From positions 4,712,001 through 4,776,000 of the forward strand of contig NZ_CP137854.1 in assembly GCF_033546935.1 (NCBI RefSeq): a stretch of DNA of 64,000 nt, given 5' to 3'. Below the pieces are notes generated by a model that saw nothing but the letters and a program-made list of their open reading frames with translations, did no database searches and was not told the origin of the DNA. The stretch comes from Xylophilus sp. GOD-11R (GTDB taxonomy: Bacteria; Pseudomonadota; Gammaproteobacteria; Burkholderiales; Burkholderiaceae_C). The position numbers and the translations under genes were made by a program. Shown piece after piece: positions 45,177 to 58,134 of this stretch (positions within the stretch are counted from its first letter, which is position 1; every line of letters begins with the position of its first letter).

Positions 45177-47219
45177 TCACGCCTCGCGAAGCACGAGCGT
45201 CGACGACGAAGCCCGAGGCGCCAGTCGCTCTTCTGCGGAGCTGGTGCCTTGCCGCCAATCTCCATCGATGTCCTGCAGCGGCCGCCGCTCGATCTCTTCG
45301 GCCTGCCCAAGGCGCTCCAGCAGGGTTTGAACCGCTGGTTCGAATTGCTGCCGCTGGCGCAATTGACGTGGCAACGCCACCAGCGCGATGCCGGCGTGAC
45401 GGGCCATGGCGATCAGGCCGATGTCGGCCTCGCCGTGGTCGACCCGCACCTGGAACTCATTGCGTTCCACCACAACCTCCGCATGCGCCCGGCACCCGGC
45501 CAAGCCGAGCAGCGCCGCGAGGCCCGCGCAGGCCACCATGCCCGGCATCGGCGGCTTGCCCTTCGACACCACGTTCAGCAGCTTGGGTACGAAAACGAAA
45601 TAGCCCGGCCCGATTCCCACTTGCCACTGCTGGCCCAGAAACTTGCAGAACTGGCTCGACAGCTCGCCGCGCTTCTGCAGGCGCGCGCTGATCTCCGCCC
45701 AGAGCAGCGCATCGGTGGCGCGACCGGGTTGCAGCAGGCGCGCCGCCACACCGTCCAGTGCCAGGTCGTTCAGCTGGAGCCGTTCCACGCGCTCGATATC
45801 GACCCGCAGCCGGACGAGTTCCGCGCGCACCTGGTCGTCGGGCAGGTTGGCGCTGGCGTCGGCGACCGCGCCGGCCAGACGCTGCTCCTCGTGGCCGGCG
45901 TGGGCACGCAGGCAGGTGGCGAGCATCGCGGCGCGCGCCTTCTGCGGGCCGGTGAAGAAGTCGCGCAGACGCGTTTCGTCGACATCGGTAGCTTGCAGCG
46001 AATGGCCGCGGCGCGCCTTGTCCGCGCCGTCCGGCGTCAACGGCGCGGCCTCCAGCAGGAGAAAGCCGATCGTGAACCGCTGCTTGCAACCTTCGTCCCG
46101 GGCCGCGAGCCATGCCTGCAAGGCCGAGGTGCCGCTGGAGGTGCCGAGCTGAAAGCCAGCCGAAGCCCAGGCGGAGATCCATGGACCGGCGCGCAGCAGC
46201 TGGCCGACCGGCGAGAGGACCAGCTTGAGATAGCGGGCGACCTGCTGGTAGCGGTTCTCGAGTCGGACCCGCGTGTCGGCCGCCTGCTTGGCGCGCACGT
46301 CGGTCAAGAGGGTGCGCAATGCTTCGGCCGCGCCGGTGTGCGCATGGCGAAGCATCTCCAGGCGATCGGCCGAACCGTTTGCTTCGCCGGCGCCGGCGTG
46401 AAGCGCATCGAGCAGCGCCTGCCGTGCTTCGTCGTATCGGCGCACCGCCAGACCGATGCGTCGGGTCAATGCAGGCTTGTCGTGCTGGTCATGGATACGC
46501 GTCCGGTCCAGGCGAACCACGAAGTGCTCAGCCCGCCACCGATCGGCGAGCGCGCCGAAGGGCTGAAGCAGGCAGGCGTTGATCACCGGCGTCGCCGCCA
46601 GGATCGCGACATTCAGCAGGAAACCCAGCAGCCGGGCGAGGTCGTTTTCGGGATAGATCGCATTGATGACGCTGGACAGGCAGGTGCCGAGCAGTGCGGC
46701 CGGCAGCGTCGACAGGGACGCCAAGGCAGCCGCACGGCCCTGTGCGATGGCGCCGGCTTCGATGTGATGCGCCGCCAGGCCCGCGGCCCGCATGAAGTCG
46801 CGCACGTCGTCGTCGGTGATGCAGCGCACGCGTTCGAGCATGTCCAAAGGACGGCTCCGCTCCTGTTGTCGCATCGAGATCCGATGCAGGATCTTCGAGA
46901 GCGTTTCAGCGGCCAGGGCGGCATCGACCGGCCGGGTCAGTTCCAGCTGCAGGGCCTCATACAGCGTATGGAGTTCGTCGGGTGTGAGCCGGGAGCGTCC
47001 GAGTTCGATCGATGTCGATGGGGCGGCGGCTGGGGCGAAATCCGTGTCGGCGGCCGCGACTGGGGAAGTTGGCCCCGAGCCCTTGCCGGGGAGATTATCC
47101 AGGCCGGGAGAAAATGACGATTGGCAGTCGTGCCAGATGTCGTCTTCCTCATTATCTTCACCGACCGACGGCAAATGATGAAACGCGCTCGCTTCTCCGG
47201 CAAAACCAATATCGAACAT
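45177..47219 (-). CDS. Putative PIP-box-controlled effector, 680 aa
   Basis: 680 aa, no family recognised. The ATG complementary to 47217-47219 has GAGGGG a few bases upstream. The N terminus is acidic after residue 8 (VGEDNEEDD), unlike the other loci, so the secretion signal is less typical. The body is helical. Hydrophobic stretches at about residues 166-185 and 198-218, and a Gly/Ala-rich one near 560-580 (MVACAGLAALLGLAGC), suggest membrane association. A perfect PIP box lies 65 bases upstream. The C-terminal residues about 585-655 are amphipathic helices with Arg/Gln-rich runs. It resembles the 1595-aa protein only in general style. Confidence 0.5.
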   Translation of the reverse strand: MFDIGFAGEASAFHHLPSVGEDNEEDDIWHDCQSSFSPGLDNLPGKGSGPTSPVAAADTDFAPAAAPSTSIELGRSRLTPDELHTLYEALQLELTRPVDAALAAETLSKILHRISMRQQERSRPLDMLERVRCITDDDVRDFMRAAGLAAHHIEAGAIAQGRAAALASLSTLPAALLGTCLSSVINAIYPENDLARLLGFLLNVAILAATPVINACLLQPFGALADRWRAEHFVVRLDRTRIHDQHDKPALTRRIGLAVRRYDEARQALLDALHAGAGEANGSADRLEMLRHAHTGAAEALRTLLTDVRAKQAADTRVRLENRYQQVARYLKLVLSPVGQLLRAGPWISAWASAGFQLGTSSGTSALQAWLAARDEGCKQRFTIGFLLLEAAPLTPDGADKARRGHSLQATDVDETRLRDFFTGPQKARAAMLATCLRAHAGHEEQRLAGAVADASANLPDDQVRAELVRLRVDIERVERLQLNDLALDGVAARLLQPGRATDALLWAEISARLQKRGELSSQFCKFLGQQWQVGIGPGYFVFVPKLLNVVSKGKPPMPGMVACAGLAALLGLAGCRAHAEVVVERNEFQVRVDHGEADIGLIAMARHAGIALVALPRQLRQRQQFEPAVQTLLERLGQAEEIERRPLQDIDGDWRQGTSSAEERLAPRASSSTLVLREA

Positions 47220-47284
47220 TCCGGCCCCTCGTATTTGACCAGGAGGAATGATCGAATTTCAGTTCATTCGCTTCCGCAATTCAA

Positions 47285-47309
47285 ACGAACCGCGTTGATT
47301 TCAAACGAA
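47285..47309 (-). promoter_or_regulatory. Perfect PIP/hrpII box
   Basis: On the minus strand TTCGT (47309-47305), 15 bases, TTCGT (47289-47285): an exact TTCGB-N15-TTCGB match ending 65 bases before the 680-aa gene. A -10 at the canonical distance is not a clean YANNNT. The box lies within a 17-bp inverted repeat. Confidence 0.6.
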
Positions 47310-47329
47310 CGCTTGAAATCAACGCGGTT
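47288..47329. repeat. Perfect 17-bp inverted repeat upstream of the 680-aa gene
   Basis: aaccgcgttgatttcaa (47288-47304) and its exact complement (47313-47329) flank an 8-base loop. It overlaps the PIP box. There is no T tract on the minus strand side, so it is not an obvious terminator for the ATP operon. Confidence 0.75.
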
Positions 47330-47395
47330 AAATTATTTATTTCTCCAACCGACCGAATTTTCATCAAGCCGTCATTATTAATCCACTCGGAAAAC

Positions 47396-47423
47396 AAAAA
47401 GCCACCGGCGAAGGTGGCTTTTT
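47396..47423 (-). terminator. Bidirectional intrinsic terminator after atpC
   Basis: gccacc (47401-47406) pairs with ggtggc (47413-47418), extended by flanking A5 and T5 runs. It closes the atp operon on the minus strand and would also work on the plus strand. Confidence 0.85.
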
Positions 47424-47440
47424 GATAACCGCGAGAAGAA

Positions 47441-47860
47441 TCAGCGCTTGTCGCGGAACCGGCGCAATGCGGCGATCTGGGCGGCCATCACGGCCAGCTC
47501 GGACTGCGCCTTGGCCAGGTCGAGATCGCTCTTGGCATGCTTCAGGGCTTCTTCGGCAGCGGCGCGGGCCTTGTTGGCCTTTTCCTCGTCCAGGTCCTTG
47601 CCGCGGATGGCGGTGTCGGACAGCACGGTGACCACATCAGGCTGCACTTCGAGAATGCCGCCGGCCACGAAGACGAATTCTTCGCCGCCATCGGCCATGT
47701 CGATGCGAACCGTGCCGGGCTTGATGCGGGTGATCAGCGGGGTGTGGCGCGGAAAGATGCCGAGCTCACCGGATTCACCCGGCAGCGCGACGAAGCGTGC
47801 CTCGCCCGAGAAGATCGACTCTTCCGCGCTGACCACGTCGACGTGAATGGTGTTGGCCAT
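47441..47860 (-). CDS. atpC: F1Fo ATP synthase subunit epsilon
   Basis: 139 aa, starting [23 protein letters not shown], with AAAGGAAACAAG before the ATG. An N-terminal beta-sandwich (residues 1-85; [21 protein letters not shown] is the family signature) is followed by a two-helix C-terminal domain ([17 protein letters not shown]), which can inhibit ATP hydrolysis. It is the last gene of the operon and is closed by a strong terminator. The gap to atpD is 152 bases, larger than elsewhere in the operon. Confidence 0.97.
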   Translation of the reverse strand: MANTIHVDVVSAEESIFSGEARFVALPGESGELGIFPRHTPLITRIKPGTVRIDMADGGEEFVFVAGGILEVQPDVVTVLSDTAIRGKDLDEEKANKARAAAEEALKHAKSDLDLAKAQSELAVMAAQIAALRRFRDKR

Positions 47861-48012
47861 CTTGTTTCCTTTGATCTTCGAGACCGTTCAAGAAAAACGT
47901 TCAAGAAGTTGGTGCAAGGCTGGGAGACGGTTGCCTGCGCATGGTGGAGCGTGGCGCCGTACCGGTGTACGGCGAGCACTCCAGCGCGGCGCAGGCGCCC
48001 GTATCCGCCGCC

Positions 48013-50344
<2,332 letters not shown>

Positions 50345-50381
50345 GTGTGCTCCTAGTGCCTTTCAGTCGATACGTTCGCGA

Positions 50382-51935
50382 TCAGGCGAACGACTTCTTG
50401 AAGGCGGTGACGGCAGCGGTCATTTCGGCTTCGGCATCCTTGTCCATCGCCTTGGCGGCTTCGATCTTGTCGAGCAGAGCCGCATGGCTGGACTTCAGGA
50501 ACTGGTGCAGGCCGTGTTCGAAGGGCAGCACCTGCTTGACCTCGATGTCGTCCATGAAGCCCTTGTTGACCGCGAACAGGGTCGCGCCCATCAGGCTGAT
50601 GGACAGCGGGCTGTACTGCTGCTGCTTGAGCAGTTCGGTCACGCGGGCACCGCGGTCGAGCTGCTTGCGGGTGGCATCGTCCAGGTCCGAGGCGAACTGC
50701 GCGAAAGCGGCCAGTTCACGGTACTGCGCCAGGTCGGTACGGATACCGCCGGACAGGCTCTTGATGACCTTGGTCTGCGCCGCGCCGCCGACGCGCGACA
50801 CCGAGATACCCGCGTTGATGGCGGGACGGATGCCGGCGTTGAACAGCGAGGTTTCCAGGAAGATCTGGCCGTCGGTGATCGAGATCACGTTGGTCGGAAC
50901 GAAGGCGGACACGTCGCCGGCTTGCGTCTCGATGATCGGCAGCGCGGTGAGCGAACCGGTCTTGCCCTTGACTTCACCCTTGGTGAAGGCTTCGACGTAG
51001 TCGGCGTTGACGCGTGCCGCGCGCTCGAGCAGGCGGCTGTGGAGATAGAACACGTCGCCGGGGAAGGCTTCGCGTCCTGGCGGGCGGCGCAGCAGCAGCG
51101 AGACCTGGCGGTAGGCGACGGCCTGCTTGGACAGGTCGTCATACACGATCAGGGCGTCTTCGCCGCGGTCGCGGAAGTATTCGCCCATGGTGCAGCCCGA
51201 GTAGGCCGACACATACTGCATGGCGGCGGATTCGGAAGCCGAGGCGGCGACGACGATGGTGTAGTCCATCGCACCGGCCTGCTCCAGCGCACGCACCACG
51301 TTCTTGATCGACGAAGCCTTCTGGCCGATGGCGACGTAGATGCAGGTGACGTTCTGGCCCTTCTGGTTGATGATCGCGTCGATGGCGACAGCGGTCTTGC
51401 CGGTCTGGCGGTCACCGATGATCAGCTCGCGCTGGCCACGGCCGATCGGCACCATGGAGTCGATCGACTTCAGGCCGGTCTGCAGCGGCTGGTCGACCGA
51501 CTTGCGGGCGATCACGCCGGGCGCGACCTTCTCGATCACATCGGTCAGCTTGGTGTTGACCGGGCCCTTGCCGTCGATCGGCTGGCCCAGGGCGTTGACC
51601 ACGCGGCCACGCAGCTCGGGGCCGACGGGCACTTCGAGGATGCGGCCGGTGCACTTGACGACATCGCCTTCGGAGATGTGCTCGTACTCACCCAAAATCA
51701 CCGAGCCGACGGAGTCGCGCTCGAGGTTCAGGGCCAGGCCATAGGAAGGCTGGCCGTCCGGGCCGGCCGGGAATTCGAGCATTTCGCCGGCCATCACGTC
51801 GGACAGGCCGTGGATGCGGCAAATGCCATCGGTCACGGACACGACGGTGCCCTGGTTCCGGATGTCGGCACTGCCCGCGAGCCCCTCGATGCGGCTCTTG
51901 ATCAGTTCTGAAATTTCTGCGGGATTGAGTTGCAT
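50382..51935 (-). CDS. atpA: F1Fo ATP synthase subunit alpha
   Basis: 517 aa. [19 protein letters not shown] begins the protein. [22 protein letters not shown] is the nucleotide-binding loop, [33 protein letters not shown] covers Walker B and the signature, and it ends in the helical C-terminal domain. Non-catalytic nucleotide-binding subunit. Spacing to neighbours is 37-41 bases. Confidence 0.98.
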   Translation of the reverse strand: MQLNPAEISELIKSRIEGLAGSADIRNQGTVVSVTDGICRIHGLSDVMAGEMLEFPAGPDGQPSYGLALNLERDSVGSVILGEYEHISEGDVVKCTGRILEVPVGPELRGRVVNALGQPIDGKGPVNTKLTDVIEKVAPGVIARKSVDQPLQTGLKSIDSMVPIGRGQRELIIGDRQTGKTAVAIDAIINQKGQNVTCIYVAIGQKASSIKNVVRALEQAGAMDYTIVVAASASESAAMQYVSAYSGCTMGEYFRDRGEDALIVYDDLSKQAVAYRQVSLLLRRPPGREAFPGDVFYLHSRLLERAARVNADYVEAFTKGEVKGKTGSLTALPIIETQAGDVSAFVPTNVISITDGQIFLETSLFNAGIRPAINAGISVSRVGGAAQTKVIKSLSGGIRTDLAQYRELAAFAQFASDLDDATRKQLDRGARVTELLKQQQYSPLSISLMGATLFAVNKGFMDDIEVKQVLPFEHGLHQFLKSSHAALLDKIEAAKAMDKDAEAEMTAAVTAFKKSFA

Positions 51936-51976
51936 GACTCTTTCCTTGGTCGTTGGGGTTGCGGGAGTCCCGGCGC

Positions 51977-52510
51977 TTACGCGGCCAGGGCAGCCTTCAT
52001 TTGGTCGAGGCGGGCACGCACCGAGGTGTCGAGCACCTCGTCGCCGACGGCGACGCGCACGCCACCGATCAGCGACGAATCGAGCACCACGCTGAGATTC
52101 AGCGGGCGGCCGAAACGCTTCTGGAGCGTGGCGCCGAGCTCGCCCAGTGCGGCGTCGTCGATCGGGAAGGCGCTGTAGACGACGGCGTCCGAAGATCCGC
52201 CTTGCGCGTTGCGCAATGCCCGGAACTGGCGCGCCACCTCGGGCAGCGCGGACAGCCGGCCGTTGTCGATGACGACCCGCAGGAAGTTGCGGGCCGCATC
52301 CGGCAGCGGCGTGCGCGAGACGCCGGAGATGACGTCGAAGACCTGGGCCGCGTCGACCTTGGGGTTGTCGGCGAACTGGGCCATCTGCGGATCGGCCGCG
52401 ATGGCACCGAGCTCATCGGCCCAGGCGAGCGCCGCGTCGAGCTGGCTCGCAGGCGTGGCCTGGAACAGCGCTTCGGCGTAGGGACGCGCGATGGTGGCGA
52501 TTTCGGCCAT
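51977..52510 (-). CDS. atpH: F1Fo ATP synthase subunit delta
   Basis: 177 aa. [17 protein letters not shown] is the conserved start of the OSCP/delta family. The C-terminal part has [20 protein letters not shown] and a conserved [21 protein letters not shown]. It holds the peripheral stalk to the top of F1. Confidence 0.97.
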   Translation of the reverse strand: MAEIATIARPYAEALFQATPASQLDAALAWADELGAIAADPQMAQFADNPKVDAAQVFDVISGVSRTPLPDAARNFLRVVIDNGRLSALPEVARQFRALRNAQGGSSDAVVYSAFPIDDAALGELGATLQKRFGRPLNLSVVLDSSLIGGVRVAVGDEVLDTSVRARLDQMKAALAA

Positions 52511-52521
52511 GGCGTGCGTCC

Positions 52522-52992
52522 TTAGAGCTCGGTCTTGAGGCGGCTGAGCAGGTCGGCGTGAATGGTCGCGTCGACTTCCTTGCGCAGGATCTGCTCGGCG
52601 CCCTTGACGGCGAGCACGGCAACCTCTTCACGCAGCGCTTCACGCGCACGGACGGATTGCTGCTCGGCCTCGGCACGGGCGGCGGCGATGATCTTGTTGC
52701 CTTCCTCGGTCGCACGGGCCTTGGCTTCCTCGACGAGGGCCTGGGCACGGCGTTCGGCGTCGGCCAGGCGTGTGGCGGTCACGTTGCGCGTATCGGCCAG
52801 CTCCTTTTCGACGCGCTGGTTGGCGGCGACGAGGTCGGATTTGGCACGGTCGGCGGCGGCGAGGCCTTCGGCGATGTTCTGGGCACGCTCGTCGAGCGCC
52901 TTCGCGATCGGAGGCCACACGAACTTCATCGTGAACCACACGAGGATCAGGAAGACGATCGCCTGGACGAACAGGGTCGCGTTGATGCTCAC
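52522..52992 (-). CDS. atpF: F1Fo ATP synthase subunit b, GTG start
   Basis: 156 aa. The start is GTG (complement of 52990-52992), with AGAAAGGTG upstream; there is no suitable [23 protein letters not shown] is the membrane anchor. A long charged coiled coil follows, with [20 protein letters not shown] typical of the dimeric peripheral stalk. It overlaps neither neighbour (11 and 33 bases). Confidence 0.97.
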   Translation of the reverse strand: MSINATLFVQAIVFLILVWFTMKFVWPPIAKALDERAQNIAEGLAAADRAKSDLVAANQRVEKELADTRNVTATRLADAERRAQALVEEAKARATEEGNKIIAAARAEAEQQSVRAREALREEVAVLAVKGAEQILRKEVDATIHADLLSRLKTEL

Positions 52993-53025
52993 GGCAACAC
53001 CTTTCTGGAAAGACGTCGAACGGGC

Positions 53026-54262
<1,237 letters not shown>

Positions 54263-54267
54263 TCAAA

Positions 54268-54786
54268 TCAATCCTTCATGGCCCTCGCACGGGCGCTTGT
54301 ATTCAATGTCTCGGCCGCCTTTCTGCGAAAGACGGCGCGTATCAGAAATGCCAGCCACCAGGTCTTCATCGTCGCCACGAGGCCGACCACCAGGGCCAGC
54401 CAGCTCAAGCCCTGCACCACCCTGGGAGCCAGGGCGAGCAACGCGAGCGTCAGTGCGATCTTGACGAATTCCCATCCCAGGAATCCGGCTACCGCAGCCC
54501 CCGGATTCGCTCCCACCCCTCGGCGGGTGACGCCCCTCGCAAACACCGCGGCGGGCAATACCACCGCCAGCGCGCCCCAGGCTGCCGACCACCCCGCACG
54601 GGTTGTCCCGGTGATCCCCCATGCCGCCAGCGCGACCAGGGCACCTACCGATGCCTGTCCCAGGATCACCCACCACGGCGAAACGGGTGGATGGCGTTCT
54701 CGCAGCTGTCTTGCCTCATCGGCGGTCAGCGGCTTGATATCCGGAACATCTGCCTCTACTTCATCGAAATCGTCCACAGGTCTCAT
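54268..54786 (-). CDS. atpI: ATP synthase subunit I (assembly factor)
   Basis: 172 aa. The N terminus is an acidic cytoplasmic segment of 40 residues (DDFDEVEADVPDIKPL). Four membrane helices follow from about residue 41 (WWVILGQASVGALVALAAW) and the C terminus is Lys/Arg-rich. AtpI proteins are variable and help c-ring assembly and magnesium supply. It is the first gene of the nine-gene atp operon. Confidence 0.88.
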   Translation of the reverse strand: MRPVDDFDEVEADVPDIKPLTADEARQLRERHPPVSPWWVILGQASVGALVALAAWGITGTTRAGWSAAWGALAVVLPAAVFARGVTRRGVGANPGAAVAGFLGWEFVKIALTLALLALAPRVVQGLSWLALVVGLVATMKTWWLAFLIRAVFRRKAAETLNTSARARAMKD

Positions 54787-54833
54787 GGTTTCCGAAGCCT
54801 GTTACGGTTTGCAAAAGTTCAGCAAAGCCATTG

Positions 54834-54839
54834 ATTATA
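54834..54839 (-). promoter_or_regulatory. Probable -10 element of the atp operon
   Basis: Minus strand TATAAT (54839-54834), 47 bases before the atpI start, in the context ccctataatc. The same ten-base context occurs at 18934-18943 before the cytochrome gene. No clear -35 box is visible. Confidence 0.45.
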
Positions 54840-54956
54840 GGGAGATCAACGACCCCATCTGCCATGTCCGAGCAGGTTTTCGGAAATCCCTTCGCAATGG
54901 CGGGGCCGCAGACACGGACAATGCGGTGCGGCGCACCCCGCAACCGGACTTCCTGT

Positions 54957-56129
54957 ATGCCGCCAGCGCAAGCTCTTCCCACCCTTTTTCCACGCCTGAT
55001 CCTGATGGCCGCCGTAGCGTCGGCGCTCCTTCTGGCCGGGTGCCAACACGTGAATCCGTACTACGACGCCAGCAAGCCGCACCACCGGCCGGACGGGTTC
55101 CAGAACCGGTACCTGGAGTTTCAACCCAAGGGCTTGCAGGCCCTCGCCCGTTGGCGATGGGAGGCCTGGCGGCAGGACCTGCCGAAAGCGCCTGCGTCAC
55201 CGCCGCCGACGGTCACGCCGGACCTCGCCTTCATCCGCGCCAACGCCGCGGCAGGCGGCACGATGGTGCCCAGCATGACCTTCATCGGCCATGCCAGCGC
55301 ACTGTTGCAGATACCACTGGGCGACCATGGCCTGCAGGTGCTCACCGACCCGGTGTTTTCCGAGCGCGCCTCTCCGCTGAGCTTCATCGGACCGAAGCGC
55401 GCACAGCCACCCGGCATGGCGCTGGCCGACCTGCCACACATCGATCTGATCCTCATCACCCACAACCACTATGACCACCTCGACGAGGCCTCGATACGGG
55501 CGCTCGCCGCGCAACCCGGCGGGCCGCCGCTGTTCGTGGTGCCGCTCGGCATCGCTGCCTGGATGCGCTCGCACGGCGTGGCCGATGCGGTCGAGCTGGA
55601 CTGGTTCGAGAGCCACACGATCGAGCGCGACGGTGCCGTCGCCGAGGTGACGCTCACGCCCTCGCAGCACTGGAGCGGGCGCAGCCTGGGCGACCGCCTG
55701 CAGACGCTCTGGGGTGGCTATGCGCTGCTGGCGCCTGAGTTCCATTTCTGGTTTGCCGGCGACACCGGCTATTCAAAGGATTTCGCTGACATCGGCGCCC
55801 GCTTCGCGCCACGCCAGACGCCCGAAAGCGGCGGTGGGTTCGACCTCGCCATGATCCCGATCGGCGCCTACGAGCCCCGTTGGTTCATGCGTGAGCAACA
55901 CGTGAATCCGGCCGAAAGCGTGCGCATCCACCAGGACGTCGGGGCCAAGCGCAGCATCGGCGTGCATTGGGGCACCTTCAACCTGACCGACGAACCTTCG
56001 GACCAGGCACCGCTCGACCTCGCCGTCGCGCGCCGTGCCGCCGGCCTGCCCGACGACGCCTTCACCACCCTGGCCATCGGCCAGACGCTGCGCCTGCCGC
56101 GCCGCACGACCGCATCGAAACCCGCCTGA
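54957..56129 (+). CDS. MBL-fold metallo-hydrolase lipoprotein (NAPE-PLD-like)
   Basis: 390 aa from the ATG at 54957, chosen because it gives a signal peptide with lipobox LLAGC (Cys 29); the open frame extends upstream. [21 protein letters not shown] is typical of this lipoprotein group. The metal site is THNHYDHLD (HxHxDH pattern), with further His in [28 protein letters not shown] and [12 protein letters not shown]. The best-known relative is human NAPE-hydrolysing phospholipase D, so a phospholipid-like substrate is possible. It is divergent from the atp operon. Confidence 0.85.
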   Translation: MPPAQALPTLFPRLILMAAVASALLLAGCQHVNPYYDASKPHHRPDGFQNRYLEFQPKGLQALARWRWEAWRQDLPKAPASPPPTVTPDLAFIRANAAAGGTMVPSMTFIGHASALLQIPLGDHGLQVLTDPVFSERASPLSFIGPKRAQPPGMALADLPHIDLILITHNHYDHLDEASIRALAAQPGGPPLFVVPLGIAAWMRSHGVADAVELDWFESHTIERDGAVAEVTLTPSQHWSGRSLGDRLQTLWGGYALLAPEFHFWFAGDTGYSKDFADIGARFAPRQTPESGGGFDLAMIPIGAYEPRWFMREQHVNPAESVRIHQDVGAKRSIGVHWGTFNLTDEPSDQAPLDLAVARRAAGLPDDAFTTLAIGQTLRLPRRTTASKPA

Positions 56130-56140
56130 GGACTCACATC

Positions 56141-56425
56141 ATGGAAGACGCACAACCCACCGCCCGCAAGGATTCGCTGATCGAGTACCCGTCGATGTTC
56201 CCCATCAAGGTGATGGGCGAGAAGACCGACGGATTCGTCCACGCGGTGACCGCCACCGCCAAGCAGTTCGACCCTTTCTTCGACGCCTCCACGATCGAGC
56301 TGCGCGACAGCAGCGGCGGCAAGTACCTGGGCATCACCATCAACGTGACGGCCACCAGCCGCGAGCAGCTCGACAGCCTCTACCAGGCACTGTCGACCCA
56401 TCCGATGGTCAAGGTCGTGCTCTGA
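56141..56425 (+). CDS. DUF493 (YbeD-family) protein
   Basis: 94 aa. It contains [20 protein letters not shown] and the ACT-like beta-alpha-beta pattern ending [10 protein letters not shown]. YbeD proteins sit upstream of lipB in many proteobacteria, as here. No enzymatic motif is present, and a regulatory or lipoate-linked role is suggested by position only. It is followed by lipB after 5 bases. Confidence 0.9.
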   Translation: MEDAQPTARKDSLIEYPSMFPIKVMGEKTDGFVHAVTATAKQFDPFFDASTIELRDSSGGKYLGITINVTATSREQLDSLYQALSTHPMVKVVL

Positions 56426-56430
56426 AAGGC

Positions 56431-57102
56431 GTGTTGCCCGTCACCGTCCTCGGGCGGGTCGACTACCGGCCGACCTACGCAGCCATGCAGGCCTTCACCG
56501 AGCGCCGCTCGCCGGGAAACGACGACGCGCTGTGGATCTGCGAGCACGAGCCGGTCTTCACCCAGGGCCTGGCCGGCAAGCCTGACCACCTGCTGCTGCC
56601 GGGTGACATTCCCGTGGTGGCGACCAACCGGGGCGGGCAGGTGACTTATCACGGCCCGGGCCAGGTCGTCGCCTATCCCTTGCTCGATCTCCGGCGCGCC
56701 GGCTATTTCGTCAAGGAATACGTCTACCGCCTGGAAGCGTCGGTGATCGCCACGCTGGCGCATTTCGGCGTCACCGGCCATCGCGTGGCGGGCGCGCCCG
56801 GCATCTACGTGCGGCTCGACGACCCTTTCGGCCATGCAGCGCTCACGGGCCCGATGCCGCCCGACGACCCGTTTCGCGGCCTGGGCAAGATCGCCGCGCT
56901 CGGCATCAAGGTGAGCCGCCAGTACACCTACCACGGCCTCGCCTTGAACGTGGCGATGGACCTGGAACCCTTCTCGCGCATCAACCCTTGCGGCTATTGC
57001 GGCCTGAAAACCGTGGACCTTTCTACAATCGGCGTCTCCGCCACCTGGGACGAGGCCGCAACCGTGCTGGCCGGCAAGCTCGGCGTCTACCTGGCGCCCT
57101 GA
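56431..57102 (+). CDS. lipB: Octanoyltransferase
   Basis: About 223 aa. The start is uncertain: GTG at 56431 or TTG at 56434, both close behind GAAAGG at 56424-56429; no ATG lies before the conserved region, and the first internal Met would remove family sequence ([13 protein letters not shown]). Signature blocks are [19 protein letters not shown], the Lys in [14 protein letters not shown] and the catalytic Cys in [13 protein letters not shown]. It moves octanoyl from ACP to lipoyl domains. Operon partner of lipA, 20 bases downstream. Confidence 0.94.
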   Translation: MLPVTVLGRVDYRPTYAAMQAFTERRSPGNDDALWICEHEPVFTQGLAGKPDHLLLPGDIPVVATNRGGQVTYHGPGQVVAYPLLDLRRAGYFVKEYVYRLEASVIATLAHFGVTGHRVAGAPGIYVRLDDPFGHAALTGPMPPDDPFRGLGKIAALGIKVSRQYTYHGLALNVAMDLEPFSRINPCGYCGLKTVDLSTIGVSATWDEAATVLAGKLGVYLAP

Positions 57103-57122
57103 CCGTCCCGACCCAGCCGACC

Positions 57123-58103
57123 ATGAGCACAACCGACGTCGTTCGCGAGGTTCAATCCCTCGACACCTACAACCCGCTGGCCAAGCAGAAGGCGGCGGCG
57201 AAGCTATCGCGCATCCCGGTGAAGGTGGTGCAGGGCGAGGCCCTGAAGAAACCGGAGTGGATCCGCGTCAAGGCCGGCAGCCCCAGCACGCGCTTCTACG
57301 AAATCAAGGACATCCTGCGCGCCAACAAGCTGCACACCGTCTGCGAGGAAGCCTCCTGCCCCAACATCGGCGAATGCTTCGGCAAGGGCACGGCCACCTT
57401 CATGATCATGGGCGACAAGTGCACCCGTCGCTGCCCCTTCTGCGACGTCGGCCACGGCCGGCCCGATCCGCTCGACAAGGACGAGCCGCTCAACCTGGCC
57501 CGCACCATCGCCCAGCTGCAGCTGAAATACGTGGTCATCACCAGCGTCGACCGCGACGATCTGCGTGACGGCGGCAGCGGCCATTTCGTCGAATGCATCC
57601 GCAACATCCGCGAGCTCTCGCCGAGCACGCAGATCGAGATCCTGGTGCCCGACTTCCGGGGCCGCGACGATCGCGCGCTGGAGATCCTGAAGGCCGCTCC
57701 GCCGGACGTGATGAACCACAATCTGGAAACCGCGCCGCGCCTCTACAAGGAAGCCCGGCCCGGCAGCGACTACCAGTTCAGCCTGAACCTGCTCAAGAAG
57801 TTCAAGGCGCTGCATCCGAACGTGCCGACCAAGAGCGGCATCATGGTCGGCCTCGGCGAGACCGACGAAGAAATCCTGCAGGTGATGCGCGACATGCGCG
57901 AGCACGACATCGACATGCTCACCATTGGCCAGTACCTGTCGCCCTCCAACTCGCATCTGCCGGTGCGCCGCTACGTGCATCCGGACACCTTCCGCATGTT
58001 CGAGGAAAAGGCCTACGAGATGGGCTTCACCCATGCCGCCGTCGGCGCCATGGTGCGCTCGAGCTACCACGCCGACGAGCAGGCGCACGCGGCCGGCGTC
58101 TGA
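57123..58103 (+). CDS. lipA: Lipoyl synthase
   Basis: 326 aa, starting [19 protein letters not shown]. The auxiliary cluster cysteines are in [12 protein letters not shown], the radical-SAM CxxxCxxC is CTRRCPFC, and RSSYHADEQ near the C terminus is the third conserved block. It inserts two sulfurs into octanoyl-domain substrates. It is convergent with ptsI, with a hairpin between. Confidence 0.96.
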   Translation: MSTTDVVREVQSLDTYNPLAKQKAAAKLSRIPVKVVQGEALKKPEWIRVKAGSPSTRFYEIKDILRANKLHTVCEEASCPNIGECFGKGTATFMIMGDKCTRRCPFCDVGHGRPDPLDKDEPLNLARTIAQLQLKYVVITSVDRDDLRDGGSGHFVECIRNIRELSPSTQIEILVPDFRGRDDRALEILKAAPPDVMNHNLETAPRLYKEARPGSDYQFSLNLLKKFKALHPNVPTKSGIMVGLGETDEEILQVMRDMREHDIDMLTIGQYLSPSNSHLPVRRYVHPDTFRMFEEKAYEMGFTHAAVGAMVRSSYHADEQAHAAGV

Positions 58104-58110
58104 GCGATCG

Positions 58111-58130
58111 GGCGGCCAGGGGTGGCCGCC
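58111..58130. terminator. Hairpin between lipA and ptsI
   Basis: ggcggcca (58111-58118), loop gggg, tggccgcc (58123-58130): perfect 8-bp stem in the 31 bases between two convergent genes. It lacks a T run on either strand, so factor-independent termination is not assured. Confidence 0.4.
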
Positions 58131-58134
58131 GGGC

